A stretch of 64,000 nucleotides of DNA from Aquimarina sp. BL5 (GCF_003443675.1 NZ_CP031963.1:2937501-3001500), one strand, 5' to 3'; counted from the first letter of the stretch, positions 35,139 to 45,406 are shown. Program-made: numbers and translations. Notes: generated by a model from the letters alone, not told the origin.

Positions 35139-36677
35139 ATGACATATCAAGAAGAAAGGTTGCTATTTAATCAAAAAACACAATGTACTGTAGTCTATCA
35201 CGATGGAAAAATCAAGGAAACCGATGCCAATGTATTCCAATGGAAAGTAGGAACTTCTATCTATGATGCACATCCTTTTTTTGAAATATTAAAAAGCTTT
35301 ATTGAAGTATTAGAAAAAGAGGAGACTACTTATAATTTTCCTTGTATTCATCTAGAAGATGGTAAAATTGAAAAAATTTGTGATATAACAATAAAGATAA
35401 ACACTCAGGAGGTTGTCATTCTTCTATTCGATTATTCTTCAAAATATCACGAACTTAATAAGATAGCCCAACAGAAAAACGAATCTATTCTTAAGAGTAA
35501 GAAATTAGAACTTAAGAATGAATATCTTCTTGAAAAAGAGAAATTTAAAAATAGTTTTATTTCCAATATAAATCATGAAATTAGAACACCATTAACCGGA
35601 ATTTTAGGATTTATAGAAGTATTAGAAAAAACAAACTTAAATTTTGAGCAAGAAGAATTAGCTAGGATCATAAAGAGGCAAAGTTTACATCTTAATGCCT
35701 TGATTGAGGACATGGTGGATATTGCTAAGATTGAATCCGGTAAAATTAAGATTGTCGAAGAACGATTTCTATTTGTGAATCTTGTAGAGGGTTTTAAAGA
35801 AACTTATGCTAAGCTAGCCGAAGATAAAGGAATACAATTCGAAACCTACATTGATCACAACATCCAAGAATATCTTATCGGAGATAGAACACGTGTGTTT
35901 CAGATTTTAAACAACATTCTTAATAATGCTTTTAAGTTCACTGAAGAAGGCAAAGTAAGTCTTTCGGTAACTAAAAATTATCAACGCACCAATAAATTAA
36001 GCATTAGTTTTAAGATTGAAGATACTGGATTAGGAATACAGGCAGAAAACTTAGAGAATATTTTTGAAAGATTTACACGCTTTAATGAGGACAAACAAAT
36101 TTCAGGCACAGGATTAGGATTAGCAATTGTAAAGGATCTGGTAGATCTACTAAGTGGAGAAATTAAAGTAACGAGTAAACCGGAACACGGAACCACTTTC
36201 GACATCAAACTACCTTTTAAGTTTGAAATTACGAAATCATCTCCCGAAAAGAAAAAGAAAAAATATAGTCTCCCGGAATCCAAAAAGAAATTCAGAGTAC
36301 TACTAGTAGAAGATGAAGAAGCCACTCAGTTTTTAATTATGAAAATTTTGATCACTCACGGAAGTTTCTTTGTCGATGTAGCTATTAATGGAGAAGAAGC
36401 TATCAGCTATCTGGAAAGAAGAAATTATGATCTAGTCTTGATGGATTTAAAATTATCCAAGGTTGATGGATATCAGGCAACCCATATGATAAGAAACAAC
36501 TATGGAGACAAAGTAATTTCTGAAGTACCTATCATTGGTTTTACGGCAAAATCTACTCAAATAGAAAGAGACAAATGTCTTAAATCCGGAATGGATGACT
36601 TTATTGCCAAACCGTTTGAACAAGAAGATTTAATTTACAAAATAGTTAAACAAATAGCTAAAAAAGCCGCTTCATAA
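35139..36677 (+). CDS. hybrid sensor histidine kinase with receiver domain
   Basis: 512 residues. The N-terminal 120 residues form a PAS-like or small sensor domain with no membrane segment, so this is a soluble kinase. HisKA has the phosphorylation site His146 in FISNINHEIRTPLTG; HATPase_c shows N-box (NNILNNAFKFTEEG), G1 DTGLGI and G2 GTGLGLAIVKDLV. A receiver domain (about 385-512) has the acceptor Asp436 in LMDLKLSKVDGY and the DDFIAKPF lysine. It closes the GTPase operon and suggests GTPase signalling coupled to phosphorelay. No histidine phosphotransfer protein is seen here. Confidence 0.9.
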   Translation: MTYQEERLLFNQKTQCTVVYHDGKIKETDANVFQWKVGTSIYDAHPFFEILKSFIEVLEKEETTYNFPCIHLEDGKIEKICDITIKINTQEVVILLFDYSSKYHELNKIAQQKNESILKSKKLELKNEYLLEKEKFKNSFISNINHEIRTPLTGILGFIEVLEKTNLNFEQEELARIIKRQSLHLNALIEDMVDIAKIESGKIKIVEERFLFVNLVEGFKETYAKLAEDKGIQFETYIDHNIQEYLIGDRTRVFQILNNILNNAFKFTEEGKVSLSVTKNYQRTNKLSISFKIEDTGLGIQAENLENIFERFTRFNEDKQISGTGLGLAIVKDLVDLLSGEIKVTSKPEHGTTFDIKLPFKFEITKSSPEKKKKKYSLPESKKKFRVLLVEDEEATQFLIMKILITHGSFFVDVAINGEEAISYLERRNYDLVLMDLKLSKVDGYQATHMIRNNYGDKVISEVPIIGFTAKSTQIERDKCLKSGMDDFIAKPFEQEDLIYKIVKQIAKKAAS

Positions 36678-36690
36678 AAGCGGCTTTTTT
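36661..36690. terminator. terminator of the GTPase/kinase operon
   Basis: AAAAAGCCGC (36661-36670) pairs with GCGGCTTTTT (36680-36689) around a 9-base loop, followed by more T. It overlaps the last codons of the histidine kinase gene and could also serve the convergent TerB-like gene. Confidence 0.85.
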
Positions 36691-36717
36691 TATATAATTC
36701 ATCGAAACGACAAAAAA

Positions 36718-37152
36718 TTATCGGTTCATATTTTTAATTTCATCTGCAAAAGTATCTACGTCTACTTCTTTGTCTACTAAAGAAAGTGCTTTATCTACAA
36801 CATACTTAGCATTATCTGGTCTAAAACCTAGTCCTATACATAACTTTTCTAATAATAAAACTTGATCATCTCCTTTTATATTATCCGCATATACCATTCT
36901 AGCCAAATCAAAAAGTCTTTCTAGTCTTGCATCGTAACTTGTTGGAGGGTTGATAGGACGAGAAGCGTAATCTTTTAATATTTCCTTATAATCATTCTCA
37001 GAAATATTAAGATTTCGAGCTAATCGATCTAAGAAAGCCCTTTCTTCATCCGTTATTATTCCATCACTCATAGCCACTCTAACGATCGCAGCAAAATGAT
37101 CTTGATTTCGTTTTTGAAAACCACTATCAAATAAATCAGATATAGACATCAT
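36718..37152 (-). CDS. TerB-family protein
   Basis: 144 residues. The helical TerB pattern is clear: DHFAAIVRVAMSDGIITDEERAFLDRLARNLNISENDYKEIL, with the Asp/Glu pair (DGIITDEE) that binds metal in the family. TerB-like proteins are tied to tellurite/stress responses but many have no known role. Convergent to the hybrid kinase operon, transcribed alone. Cytoplasmic. Confidence 0.85.
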   Translation of the reverse strand: MMSISDLFDSGFQKRNQDHFAAIVRVAMSDGIITDEERAFLDRLARNLNISENDYKEILKDYASRPINPPTSYDARLERLFDLARMVYADNIKGDDQVLLLEKLCIGLGFRPDNAKYVVDKALSLVDKEVDVDTFADEIKNMNR

Positions 37153-37405
37153 GTACTTTTTTTAATTTGCCGCAAATATAACTAAACTCTGCACCTTTTA
37201 AAATTTAAAACACCAGATTTTTATAATCAAAACCTATTCTCAATATATAGTTTTATTCACTAACCTATTTCCAGAATATCTCAATCATAGAGTAAAGAAG
37301 AATATTTACTTATTGTATTTAAAAAAAGTAGAACAATTACTAATACTTTCAAAAAAGTACGATAAGAAGATTACTTATTATTAACTTTCTGATAATTTTC
37401 AATTT

Positions 37406-38446
37406 TTGTTATCGAAAATGAGTAAACCTCCCTTACTTCAATTTACTGAAAAAGGAATCTACTGTGCACAAGCCAAAGTGTATATTGATCCTTGGAAACC
37501 TGTAGACAAAGCTATCATCACTCACGGACACGCAGATCATAGTAGATGGGGACATAAACAGTATATCACGCATCACACCAATATCCCAATCATAAAGCAT
37601 CGATTAGGAGATATTAAAGTTAGCGGAAAAGAATATGGAGAGGCATTCTTAATAAATAATGTAACGTTTAGTTTCCATCCTGCTGGGCATATCATTGGGA
37701 GCTCACAAATTAGAGTTGAGCATAAAGGAGAAATATGGGTCTTTACGGGAGATTACAAAATTGAAGATGACGGTATTTCTGCTCCATATGAACCAGTAAC
37801 GTGTCATACATTCATCACTGAATGTACTTTTGGATTACCTGCATTCAAATGGACTCCTCAAGAAGAAGTTTTTAAAAATATTAATCAATGGTGGGCAGAA
37901 AACAAGGTGGACGGAAAAACATCTATCCTATTTGGGTATTCTCTAGGAAAAGCGCAACGGCTTTTAAAATATTTAAATCCTGAAATCGGTAAGATTTATA
38001 CACACGGCGCTATAGAGAATATGACTAATGTTATAAGACCTATGATGGATTTTCCAGAAACTACCTTAATCACAAAAGAGACTAAAAAAGAAGATCTTTT
38101 AGGAAATATAGTGATAGCTCCACCAAGCACTCATGGTAGTACTTGGATAAGAAAAATGGTGCCTTATGTAACTGCTTCTGCCAGTGGATGGATGACTTTT
38201 AGAGGAGCACGAAGAAGAAGAGCTATTGATAAAGGATTCGTGCTTTCGGATCATTGTGATTGGGATGGATTATTAACTGCTGTCAAAGAAACTGGTGCTA
38301 CTAAAATTATAAGCACGCACGGATATACAGAAATATTCTCCAAATATCTTCGAGAACTTGGATACGATGCTCGTACAGAAAAAACTCAGTACGAAGGAGA
38401 ACTAACTGAAATGGAATCTAAAAAAGAAAGTGAGGTTATCGAATGA
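37406..38446 (+). CDS. ligase-associated DNA exonuclease (MBL fold)
   Basis: 346 residues. Metallo-beta-lactamase/beta-CASP-like: the HGHADHS motif (zinc His-x-His-x-Asp-His) appears early, with HPAGHIIGSSQI, GDYK and SDHCDWDG as further metal motifs. It matches the ligase-associated exonuclease family and begins the four-gene ligase-associated DNA damage response cassette. Its stop overlaps the ligase start by 4 bases (ATGA). Confidence 0.92.
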   Translation: MLSKMSKPPLLQFTEKGIYCAQAKVYIDPWKPVDKAIITHGHADHSRWGHKQYITHHTNIPIIKHRLGDIKVSGKEYGEAFLINNVTFSFHPAGHIIGSSQIRVEHKGEIWVFTGDYKIEDDGISAPYEPVTCHTFITECTFGLPAFKWTPQEEVFKNINQWWAENKVDGKTSILFGYSLGKAQRLLKYLNPEIGKIYTHGAIENMTNVIRPMMDFPETTLITKETKKEDLLGNIVIAPPSTHGSTWIRKMVPYVTASASGWMTFRGARRRRAIDKGFVLSDHCDWDGLLTAVKETGATKIISTHGYTEIFSKYLRELGYDARTEKTQYEGELTEMESKKESEVIE

Positions 38447-40074
38447 AGTTATTTGCAGACCTCATTAAAACTTTGGATAGCACCAATAAAACCAATGTAA
38501 AGGTAAATGCGTTGGCTTCTTATTTTACGCAAGCACCCGAAAAAGATAAAGTATGGACTATTGCTATTCTTTCTCATCGTAGACCACCAAGACCTGTAAA
38601 TACAACATTGCTCAGAACTTGGGCTTCAGAATTAGCAAACATCCCACTTTGGTTATTTGAAGAGTCTTACCATATTGTTGGTGATCTTGCTGAAACTATT
38701 GCTTTGGTAATTCCAGCATCAAAAGAAAGCTCTATAAAGACACTTACACAATTTCTAGAAGAGATGATAGCCCTTAAGAAGCAATCAGAAGAAGAAAAAA
38801 AGACATATTTACTAAAAAACTGGGAAGTATTAAATTACTATGAGCGTTTTGTATTCACTAAACTAATTACTGGTGGTTTTCGAATTGGAGTCAGTCAAAA
38901 ATTAATGACACGAGCTTTATCTAAAGCTACAAAAATTGATGAAGATATTTTAGCCTATAAACTCATGGGAAACTGGGATCCAAATACCATTTCGTTTCAG
39001 GATCTGGTGTTAGAAGAAAAAGAATCCGACTTCCTTTCGAAACCTTATCCTTTTTATTTGGCTTATGCTGTGGAAAATAATGCTTCAGATTTAGGAAATG
39101 TTGAAGACTGGTATGCAGAACATAAGTGGGATGGAATTAGAGCACAAGTTATCATAAGAAATAATGAACTTTTTGTTTGGAGTCGTGGTGAAGAATTGGT
39201 AACCGACAAATATCCGGAATTTCAAAAATTTTTAGGCGTTATACCTAATGGCACTGTACTAGATGGAGAAATTCTTCCATATCCAAATGGAGAAATCGGG
39301 ACCTTTAATGATTTACAAACCAGAATAGGAAGAAAAATAGTTTCTAAAGCTTTACTCGAAAAAACTCCTGTAATTTTAAAAGCCTATGATATGCTAGAAT
39401 CGCAGGGAAATGATATTAGAAATCTACCCTTTTCTAAACGCCGTGATCTATTGGAAAAATTATTTCAAGAGACCAGTCATTCTCGACTAGATCCAGAATC
39501 CATAATACCACTTCACCTTTCTGAAAAAATGACTTTTAACTCTTGGTCAGCAGTTGCTAGTGAGCGTAATCGATCTAGAGAAGTACGATCTGAAGGATTA
39601 ATGCTAAAAAGAAAGGAATCTCCTTATTTAGTAGGTCGTAAAAAAGGAGATTGGTGGAAATGGAAGGTAGATCCATTAACCATAGATGCAGTATTAACCT
39701 ATGCCATGCGAGGGCATGGTCGAAGATCTAATCTATTTACGGATTACACTTTTGGGCTCTGGAACGATAATAAAACAGAATTAGTCACTTTTGCAAAAGC
39801 ATATTCCGGTCTTACCGATGCCGAGTTTAAAGAGGTTGATAAATTTATAAAGGCAAATACACTAGAACGTTTTGGCCCAGTTAGAAGTGTAACTCCAGAA
39901 TTGGTATTTGAAATTGCTTTTGAAGGAATTGCCTTATCTAAAAGGCACAAAAGTGGAATCGCGACTCGATTTCCCCGTATTTTAAGGTGGAGACAAGACA
40001 AAAAAATTGACGAAGCTAATACATTAGAGGATCTGAAAGTACTAATTCCGAACACTATAAAGGAATCACCATGA
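38443..40074 (+). CDS. ATP-dependent DNA ligase, cassette type
   Basis: 543 residues. N-terminal DNA-binding domain, then the nucleotidyltransferase core: the adenylated lysine is Lys228 in AEHKWDGIRAQV (motif I KWDG), DGEILPYPNG is motif III and EGLMLKRKES motif IV, with a C-terminal OB-fold (KRHKSGIATRFPRILRWR). ATP-dependent ligases of this type sit beside an exonuclease, an Lhr-like helicase and PdeM. Starts 4 bases before the previous stop and overlaps the helicase start by 4 bases. Confidence 0.95.
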   Translation: MKLFADLIKTLDSTNKTNVKVNALASYFTQAPEKDKVWTIAILSHRRPPRPVNTTLLRTWASELANIPLWLFEESYHIVGDLAETIALVIPASKESSIKTLTQFLEEMIALKKQSEEEKKTYLLKNWEVLNYYERFVFTKLITGGFRIGVSQKLMTRALSKATKIDEDILAYKLMGNWDPNTISFQDLVLEEKESDFLSKPYPFYLAYAVENNASDLGNVEDWYAEHKWDGIRAQVIIRNNELFVWSRGEELVTDKYPEFQKFLGVIPNGTVLDGEILPYPNGEIGTFNDLQTRIGRKIVSKALLEKTPVILKAYDMLESQGNDIRNLPFSKRRDLLEKLFQETSHSRLDPESIIPLHLSEKMTFNSWSAVASERNRSREVRSEGLMLKRKESPYLVGRKKGDWWKWKVDPLTIDAVLTYAMRGHGRRSNLFTDYTFGLWNDNKTELVTFAKAYSGLTDAEFKEVDKFIKANTLERFGPVRSVTPELVFEIAFEGIALSKRHKSGIATRFPRILRWRQDKKIDEANTLEDLKVLIPNTIKESP

Positions 40075-42539
40075 CCCAAAAAGAACTCTTCAATATTGCA
40101 GAATCTTGGTTCCAACAACAACAATGGAAATCTTTCCCTTTTCAAAAGCAAAGCTGGAAAGCATTCTTACAAGGAAAGCACGGGTTACTAAATGCCCCAA
40201 CCGGAAGTGGAAAAACCTATTCTTTATGGGTTCCTATTGTTCTAAACTACATAAAACATAACCCTGATTATCAAACGAAACACAAAAAAGGATTAAAAGC
40301 AATATGGATTACACCTTTACGAGCACTTTCGCAAGAAATTAAACAAGCTACAGAAAGGTTTGCGGATGATTTAGGCACACAACTTACTGTCGGAATAAGA
40401 ACTGGGGATACATCCCAAAAAGAAAGAGCTGCGCAAAAACGATCCATGCCAGATTTACTCATTACCACACCCGAGAGTTTACAATTACTTTTAGCATCAA
40501 AGGGATATGACAAAACCTTTAAAGATTGTTCTGCTATTATTATTGATGAGTGGCACGAATTATTAGGAACAAAAAGAGGTATACAGATAGAATTAGCACT
40601 ATCAAGATTAAAAACAGTTTCGAGAGATCTTCGAATTTGGGGGATTTCAGCAACTATTGGAAATCTAGAACAAGCTCGTGAAGTTTTACTTGGGTATCAA
40701 TCAGATGCTTTGCAAAACTCAGTATTGATCAAAGCTACTATTAAAAAGAAGATTAAAGTAAAAAGTATCATTCCTAAAGAAATGGAAACCTTTCCTTGGC
40801 GCGGACATCTGGGCATTCATTTATTGGACGAGGTTATACCTATTATAAAGAGAAGTAAAACAACGTTACTTTTTACCAATACCAGAAGTCAATGCGAAAT
40901 TTGGTTTCAGAAAATATTGCAAAAATATCCAGAGTTTGCAGGAGAAATGGCCATGCATCACGGCAGTATCAATAAAGAAACAAGACTGTGGGTAGAACAG
41001 GCTATCCGTAATGAATCATTAAAAGCTGTAGTATGTACATCAAGTCTAGATCTAGGTGTAGATTTTGCTCCTGTAGAAACCATTATTCAGATTGGAGGTC
41101 CTAAAGGAGTCGCTCGGTTTTTACAACGTGCGGGTCGCAGTGGACATCAACCTGGTAAAACCAGTGTTATTTATTTTTTACCGACACACGCGATAGAGTT
41201 GATAGAAGCATCTGCTTTACAACAAGCAGTAAAACATAATACAGTAGAAGATCGTATTCCCTATTTAAATAGCTTTGATGTACTAGTTCAATATCTTACT
41301 ACATTGGCAGTTTCCGATGGATTTTACCCTAATAAAATTTATCATGAAATTAAAAGCACATTCTGCTATCAAGCGATTTCTGAAGATGATTGGAGGTGGA
41401 TCCTCAATTTTATAACCATTGGTAGTCAAAGCCTCCAAAGCTATGATGAGTATAAGAAAGTAGAAATTCTAGAAGATGGATTATTCAAAGTAAATAATAG
41501 AGGAATTGCAATGCGCCATCGGCTACAGATCGGAACCATTGTTAGTGATGCGGTTTTGACGGTTAAATATCTAAAAGGAGGCTATATCGGCAGTATCGAA
41601 GAATGGTTTATTTCAAAATTAAAACCTGGAGATGTTTTTACCTTTGCAGGAAGAAACCTGGAACTTGTACGAATAAAGGAGATGAAGGTTTTAGTACGTA
41701 AATCTTCAAAAAAAACTTCTAAAGTTCCGAGCTGGATGGGCGGTAGATTGACACTAACATCCCAAATGTCTGAATTATTGCGTAATGAATTATACAAAGT
41801 TTCCTCTACTACTGACGAAAAAAAATCTACTGAACTAAAGGCACTTTCGCATATATTTAAAAAACAGAAAGAAGAAAGTATTATTCCAGGATCCAATGAG
41901 TTTTTGATAGAAACGTTCAAAACACGAGAAGGATATCATGCGATTTTTTACCCTTTTGAAGGTCGATTTGTACATGAAGCATTAGGAAGTTTGTTAGCTT
42001 ACAGGATAAGCCTTTTATCACCAATTTCATTCTCCATAGCATTTAATGACTATGGTTTTGAGCTATTATCTAATCAGGAAATTGATATGCAACAAGTAAT
42101 CGACAATAATCTCTTTACTTCGGATCATATGCATAGTGATCTTCAAAAAAGTTTGAATGCAACAGAAATGGCTAGACGTAAATTTAGAGATATTGCAGTC
42201 ATATCCGGAATGGTTTTTACAGGATATCCAGATAAAATGCTAAAAAGCAAACATCTGCAATCCAGTTCACAATTGTTATTCAACGTATTTAGAGATTACG
42301 AACCTGAAAACCTCTTATATCAACAAGCCTTTATTGAGACTTTTGAACATCAATTAGAAGAAGGAAGATTACAAAAAGCCTTAGAAAGAATAGAAAATCA
42401 ATCTATTATTTGGAAATCCTGTAAAAAAGCAACTCCTTTTTCATTTCCAATTATTACAGATAGACTACGAGAAAAATTATCAAGCGAAAAACTAGAAGAT
42501 CGTATTAAAAAGATGGTAGCTTTGTTATCTAAAAAATAG
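40071..42539 (+). CDS. ligase-associated DEXH helicase, Lhr-like
   Basis: 822 residues. Superfamily 2 helicase: Walker A LNAPTGSGKTYS, motif II IIIDEWHELLGTKRG (DEWH), motif III GISATIGN, then motifs in CTSSLDLGVDFAP and RFLQRAGRSGHQPGK. The C-terminal half is the Lhr-type extension. It is a probable 3'-5' DNA helicase of the ligase-associated damage response; in the cassette it follows the ligase with a 4-base overlap. Confidence 0.95.
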   Translation: MTQKELFNIAESWFQQQQWKSFPFQKQSWKAFLQGKHGLLNAPTGSGKTYSLWVPIVLNYIKHNPDYQTKHKKGLKAIWITPLRALSQEIKQATERFADDLGTQLTVGIRTGDTSQKERAAQKRSMPDLLITTPESLQLLLASKGYDKTFKDCSAIIIDEWHELLGTKRGIQIELALSRLKTVSRDLRIWGISATIGNLEQAREVLLGYQSDALQNSVLIKATIKKKIKVKSIIPKEMETFPWRGHLGIHLLDEVIPIIKRSKTTLLFTNTRSQCEIWFQKILQKYPEFAGEMAMHHGSINKETRLWVEQAIRNESLKAVVCTSSLDLGVDFAPVETIIQIGGPKGVARFLQRAGRSGHQPGKTSVIYFLPTHAIELIEASALQQAVKHNTVEDRIPYLNSFDVLVQYLTTLAVSDGFYPNKIYHEIKSTFCYQAISEDDWRWILNFITIGSQSLQSYDEYKKVEILEDGLFKVNNRGIAMRHRLQIGTIVSDAVLTVKYLKGGYIGSIEEWFISKLKPGDVFTFAGRNLELVRIKEMKVLVRKSSKKTSKVPSWMGGRLTLTSQMSELLRNELYKVSSTTDEKKSTELKALSHIFKKQKEESIIPGSNEFLIETFKTREGYHAIFYPFEGRFVHEALGSLLAYRISLLSPISFSIAFNDYGFELLSNQEIDMQQVIDNNLFTSDHMHSDLQKSLNATEMARRKFRDIAVISGMVFTGYPDKMLKSKHLQSSSQLLFNVFRDYEPENLLYQQAFIETFEHQLEEGRLQKALERIENQSIIWKSCKKATPFSFPIITDRLREKLSSEKLEDRIKKMVALLSKK

Positions 42540-42546
42540 TGAATTA

Positions 42547-43188
42547 TTGAAATCACAAATTATACAGATACAAAATCAAAAATTTACCTTACATCCTACT
42601 GGAGTTATGTTCTGGGAAGAAAAAAGCATGTTATTGATTGCCGATCCACATCTTGGTAAAATATCTCATTTTAGAAAACACGGTAGCGCAGTACCACAAG
42701 AAGCCGTTCTCAAAAACTTTGAACAATTAGATACGGTAATTACTATTTTTAACCCTTCAACTATTTGTTTCTTGGGAGATCTATTCCATAGTTACATTAA
42801 TAATGAATGGGTATTGTTTTCTGATTGGGTTTCTAAAACAAATCCTGAAATTCTTCTTATCGTAGGAAACCACGATATTATCTCGCCTCGTAAATACGAA
42901 GAACTGGATATCAAAATAGGTTCAGAATTGATTCTAGACAACTTTTTACTTAGCCATCATCCTGAAGAAAGAGAAGGACTATTTAATTTTTGTGGTCATA
43001 TTCATCCTGGAGTACTTTTAGGTGGACTAGGTAAACAGCGTCTACGTTTACCATGTTTTTATCAGAAAGAGAATCAACTTATCCTTCCTGCTTTTGGAGA
43101 ATTTACTGGTAATCACACACTAGAACCTACAGAAAAAGTTAAAATATATGCTATCACAAAAAAGGAAGTTATTTTAGTGCATCAATAA
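42547..43188 (+). CDS. pdeM: ligase-associated DNA damage response endonuclease PdeM
   Basis: 213 residues, TTG start 7 bases after the helicase stop. Calcineurin-like metallophosphoesterase: DPHLGK (Asp-x-His), FLGDLFHS (GD), VGNHD (GNHD) and GHIHP (GHxH) are all in order. PdeM is the nuclease partner of the Lhr-ligase-exonuclease set. Completes the four-gene operon. Confidence 0.92.
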   Translation: MKSQIIQIQNQKFTLHPTGVMFWEEKSMLLIADPHLGKISHFRKHGSAVPQEAVLKNFEQLDTVITIFNPSTICFLGDLFHSYINNEWVLFSDWVSKTNPEILLIVGNHDIISPRKYEELDIKIGSELILDNFLLSHHPEEREGLFNFCGHIHPGVLLGGLGKQRLRLPCFYQKENQLILPAFGEFTGNHTLEPTEKVKIYAITKKEVILVHQ

Positions 43189-43197
43189 TAAGATAGC

Positions 43198-44340
43198 ATG
43201 CAAAATCAGAAACATCTCTTCGATCTATCACCAGAAATCACCTATCTCAATGGAGCTTATATGGCTCCACAATTAAAATCTGTTACCGAAATAGGTTTAA
43301 AATCTGTCCAAAGAAAAGCACATCCTAATGAAGTTTTACCAGAAGATTTCTTTACTGAAAAAGAAATTCTAAAACAGCGTTTTGCCACACTCATTGAAGC
43401 TCCTAATTATAAAAATACTGCGATCATTCCATCTGTTTCTTATGGTATTGCAAACGCAGCTAATAATGTTCCTATAAAAAAAGGAGATGAAATCATTCTG
43501 GTTGACGAACAATTTCCTAGTAATGTGTATATCTGGCAAGAAGTTGCCAGAAAAAATGAAGCGACAATCAAAATTGTTAGACCTCCTGTTGAATTAGAAA
43601 ACAGAGGTAAGCGCTGGAATGAAAACATTCTGGAAGCTATCAGTAAAAACACAGTGGTAATTGCCATGCCACATGTGCACTGGGCAGATGGTACTTTATT
43701 TGACCTGAAAGCCATTCGCGAGAAAACCAAAACAGTAAACGCGATGTTAGTCATCGATGGAACTCAAAGTGTAGGTGCTTTCCCTTTTTCTATACAAGAA
43801 ATTGAGCCAGATGCTTTGGTTTGTGGTGGTTATAAATGGTTATTAGGCCCCTATTCTATTGGCCTGGCTTATTACAGTGATGCTTTTAATAATGGAACAC
43901 CAATAGAACATAATTGGATGAACCGGTATAATAGCGAAGACTTTTCTGGACTTACCAAATACGAAGATCGATATCAGGAAAAAGCAGCTCGATATTCTGT
44001 AGGCGAATCAAGTAACTTTGTATTAACTCCGATGATGATAAGAGCCGTCGAGCAATTGATAGAATGGCAACCAAAAAACATTCAGGAATATGGGAAAAAT
44101 ATTTCCAAAAATGCTATACAAAAACTCCGAGAATTAGGGTGTTTTATTGAAGATGACGCATGTAGAGCGCATCATCTATTTGGGATCTACCTTCCTAATC
44201 ATATCAATGTAGAAGAGATTAAGGCAAAATTGAAGGAAGCACAAATTTTCGTATCCTATCGTGGAAATGCAATGCGAGTTTCTTGTAATGTGTATAATAC
44301 CGAAGAAGATTTTGAGAAATTGATCAATTGTTTTGTATAA
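43198..44340 (+). CDS. aminotransferase class V-fold PLP enzyme
   Basis: 380 residues. Class V fold: VDGTQSVGAFPFSIQEIEPDALVCGGYKWLLGPYSIGL contains the PLP aldimine lysine (GGYKWLLG) and the aspartate of the cofactor pocket (VIDGTQS); the substrate channel region PHVHWADGT is typical of the kynureninase/selenocysteine-lyase-like subset. Starts 9 bases after pdeM, so may be co-transcribed with the repair cassette, though a functional link is unclear. Substrate not predicted. Confidence 0.88.
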   Translation: MQNQKHLFDLSPEITYLNGAYMAPQLKSVTEIGLKSVQRKAHPNEVLPEDFFTEKEILKQRFATLIEAPNYKNTAIIPSVSYGIANAANNVPIKKGDEIILVDEQFPSNVYIWQEVARKNEATIKIVRPPVELENRGKRWNENILEAISKNTVVIAMPHVHWADGTLFDLKAIREKTKTVNAMLVIDGTQSVGAFPFSIQEIEPDALVCGGYKWLLGPYSIGLAYYSDAFNNGTPIEHNWMNRYNSEDFSGLTKYEDRYQEKAARYSVGESSNFVLTPMMIRAVEQLIEWQPKNIQEYGKNISKNAIQKLRELGCFIEDDACRAHHLFGIYLPNHINVEEIKAKLKEAQIFVSYRGNAMRVSCNVYNTEEDFEKLINCFV

Positions 44341-44448
44341 ACCTGCGTTCGATATAAGAAAAATCAGGTCGTAAAGACACCAATTCATTCTTTTTGGATT
44401 AATCTGTGTGGGGCTTTTACACTACCTTTAGAAGCGTAAAATAATATC

Positions 44449-45243
44449 ATGAAGAAAATATTAGCGATCCTTAATCTACTATCTGTTGTATTTGTAATTG
44501 GCATAAATTATATTTCACAAACATTACGTTTTAATAATACTACTGTAGGGGAACTCAGCAGTAAATATGACAACCTGTTTACACCTGCAAGCTATGCTTT
44601 TGCAATATGGTTATTAATATTTTCAGGTCTTATTGCTTATTCAATTTATCAAATCCGAAATGCCTTTTTTAAACCAGAAAAAGCAGATCATGTACTACAA
44701 ACAGGATACTGGTTTTTTATTGCAAATCTATTAACCGGTTGTTGGGTTATAGTATTTACATATGAATACTTTGGTTTATCAGTACTTATAATGTTAGGTA
44801 TCGTTTTCTCTCTTAGCAAGATTGTTATCAATACTAAAATGGAACGCTGGGATGCTCCTTTGGGTATTATAGCTTTTGTATGGTGGCCAATATGCCTATT
44901 TCTAGGATGGATTTCTGTGGCTACAATAGCTAATTTTTCTATTTATTTAACCAAGATTAATTGGGGTGGATTTGGTTTAGACGAGATTACCTGGACCATA
45001 ATTATGGTAATTGTAGCCGTTTTGTTAAATCTATTTATGATTGTTAAAAGAAATATGCGAGAATTTGCTTTGGTCGGTGCTTGGGCACTAATAGCAATAT
45101 ATGTAAGACATAGTGGTGCCTATACTTCCATCGCTTACACAGCACTTACAGGTGCCATTATATTAGTACTTGCTGCCAGTGTTCATGGGTTTTTGAATAG
45201 AGCCACTAATCCTGGGAAAAAATTGATGGAGCGATTTAATTAA
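44449..45243 (+). CDS. TspO/tryptophan-rich-sensory-protein-like membrane protein
   Basis: 264 residues, about seven hydrophobic helices (for example 5-24, 47-70, 88-106, 110-128, 143-163, 178-203 and 235-250). FTPASYAFAIWLLIFSGLIAYSIYQIRNAFF matches the flavobacterial tryptophan-rich sensory protein group, loosely related to TspO/MBR. Role unknown; some TspO proteins bind porphyrins. No partner genes in the same strand cluster. Confidence 0.75.
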   Translation: MKKILAILNLLSVVFVIGINYISQTLRFNNTTVGELSSKYDNLFTPASYAFAIWLLIFSGLIAYSIYQIRNAFFKPEKADHVLQTGYWFFIANLLTGCWVIVFTYEYFGLSVLIMLGIVFSLSKIVINTKMERWDAPLGIIAFVWWPICLFLGWISVATIANFSIYLTKINWGGFGLDEITWTIIMVIVAVLLNLFMIVKRNMREFALVGAWALIAIYVRHSGAYTSIAYTALTGAIILVLAASVHGFLNRATNPGKKLMERFN

Positions 45244-45374
45244 GTTGTTGGCCAACTATTTCTCTTTTAACTAGATACGTTGTCAAAATTTAACTTCAAA
45301 ACAGGAAACGATGAAGTTTCTCATCAAAAACTTTAAAAAATAGTTAGTTTTAGTACGTATCACGACATAGAGGG

Positions 45375-45406
45375 TTGTCATAACTAAAAGAATGATAGTA
45401 TATTTG
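45375..45406 (+). promoter_or_regulatory. predicted mfd promoter
   Basis: TTG at 45375-45377 and TATATTTG at 45399-45406 (perfect TAnnTTTG), 21 bases apart. The mfd GTG is at 45424. Confidence 0.55.
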
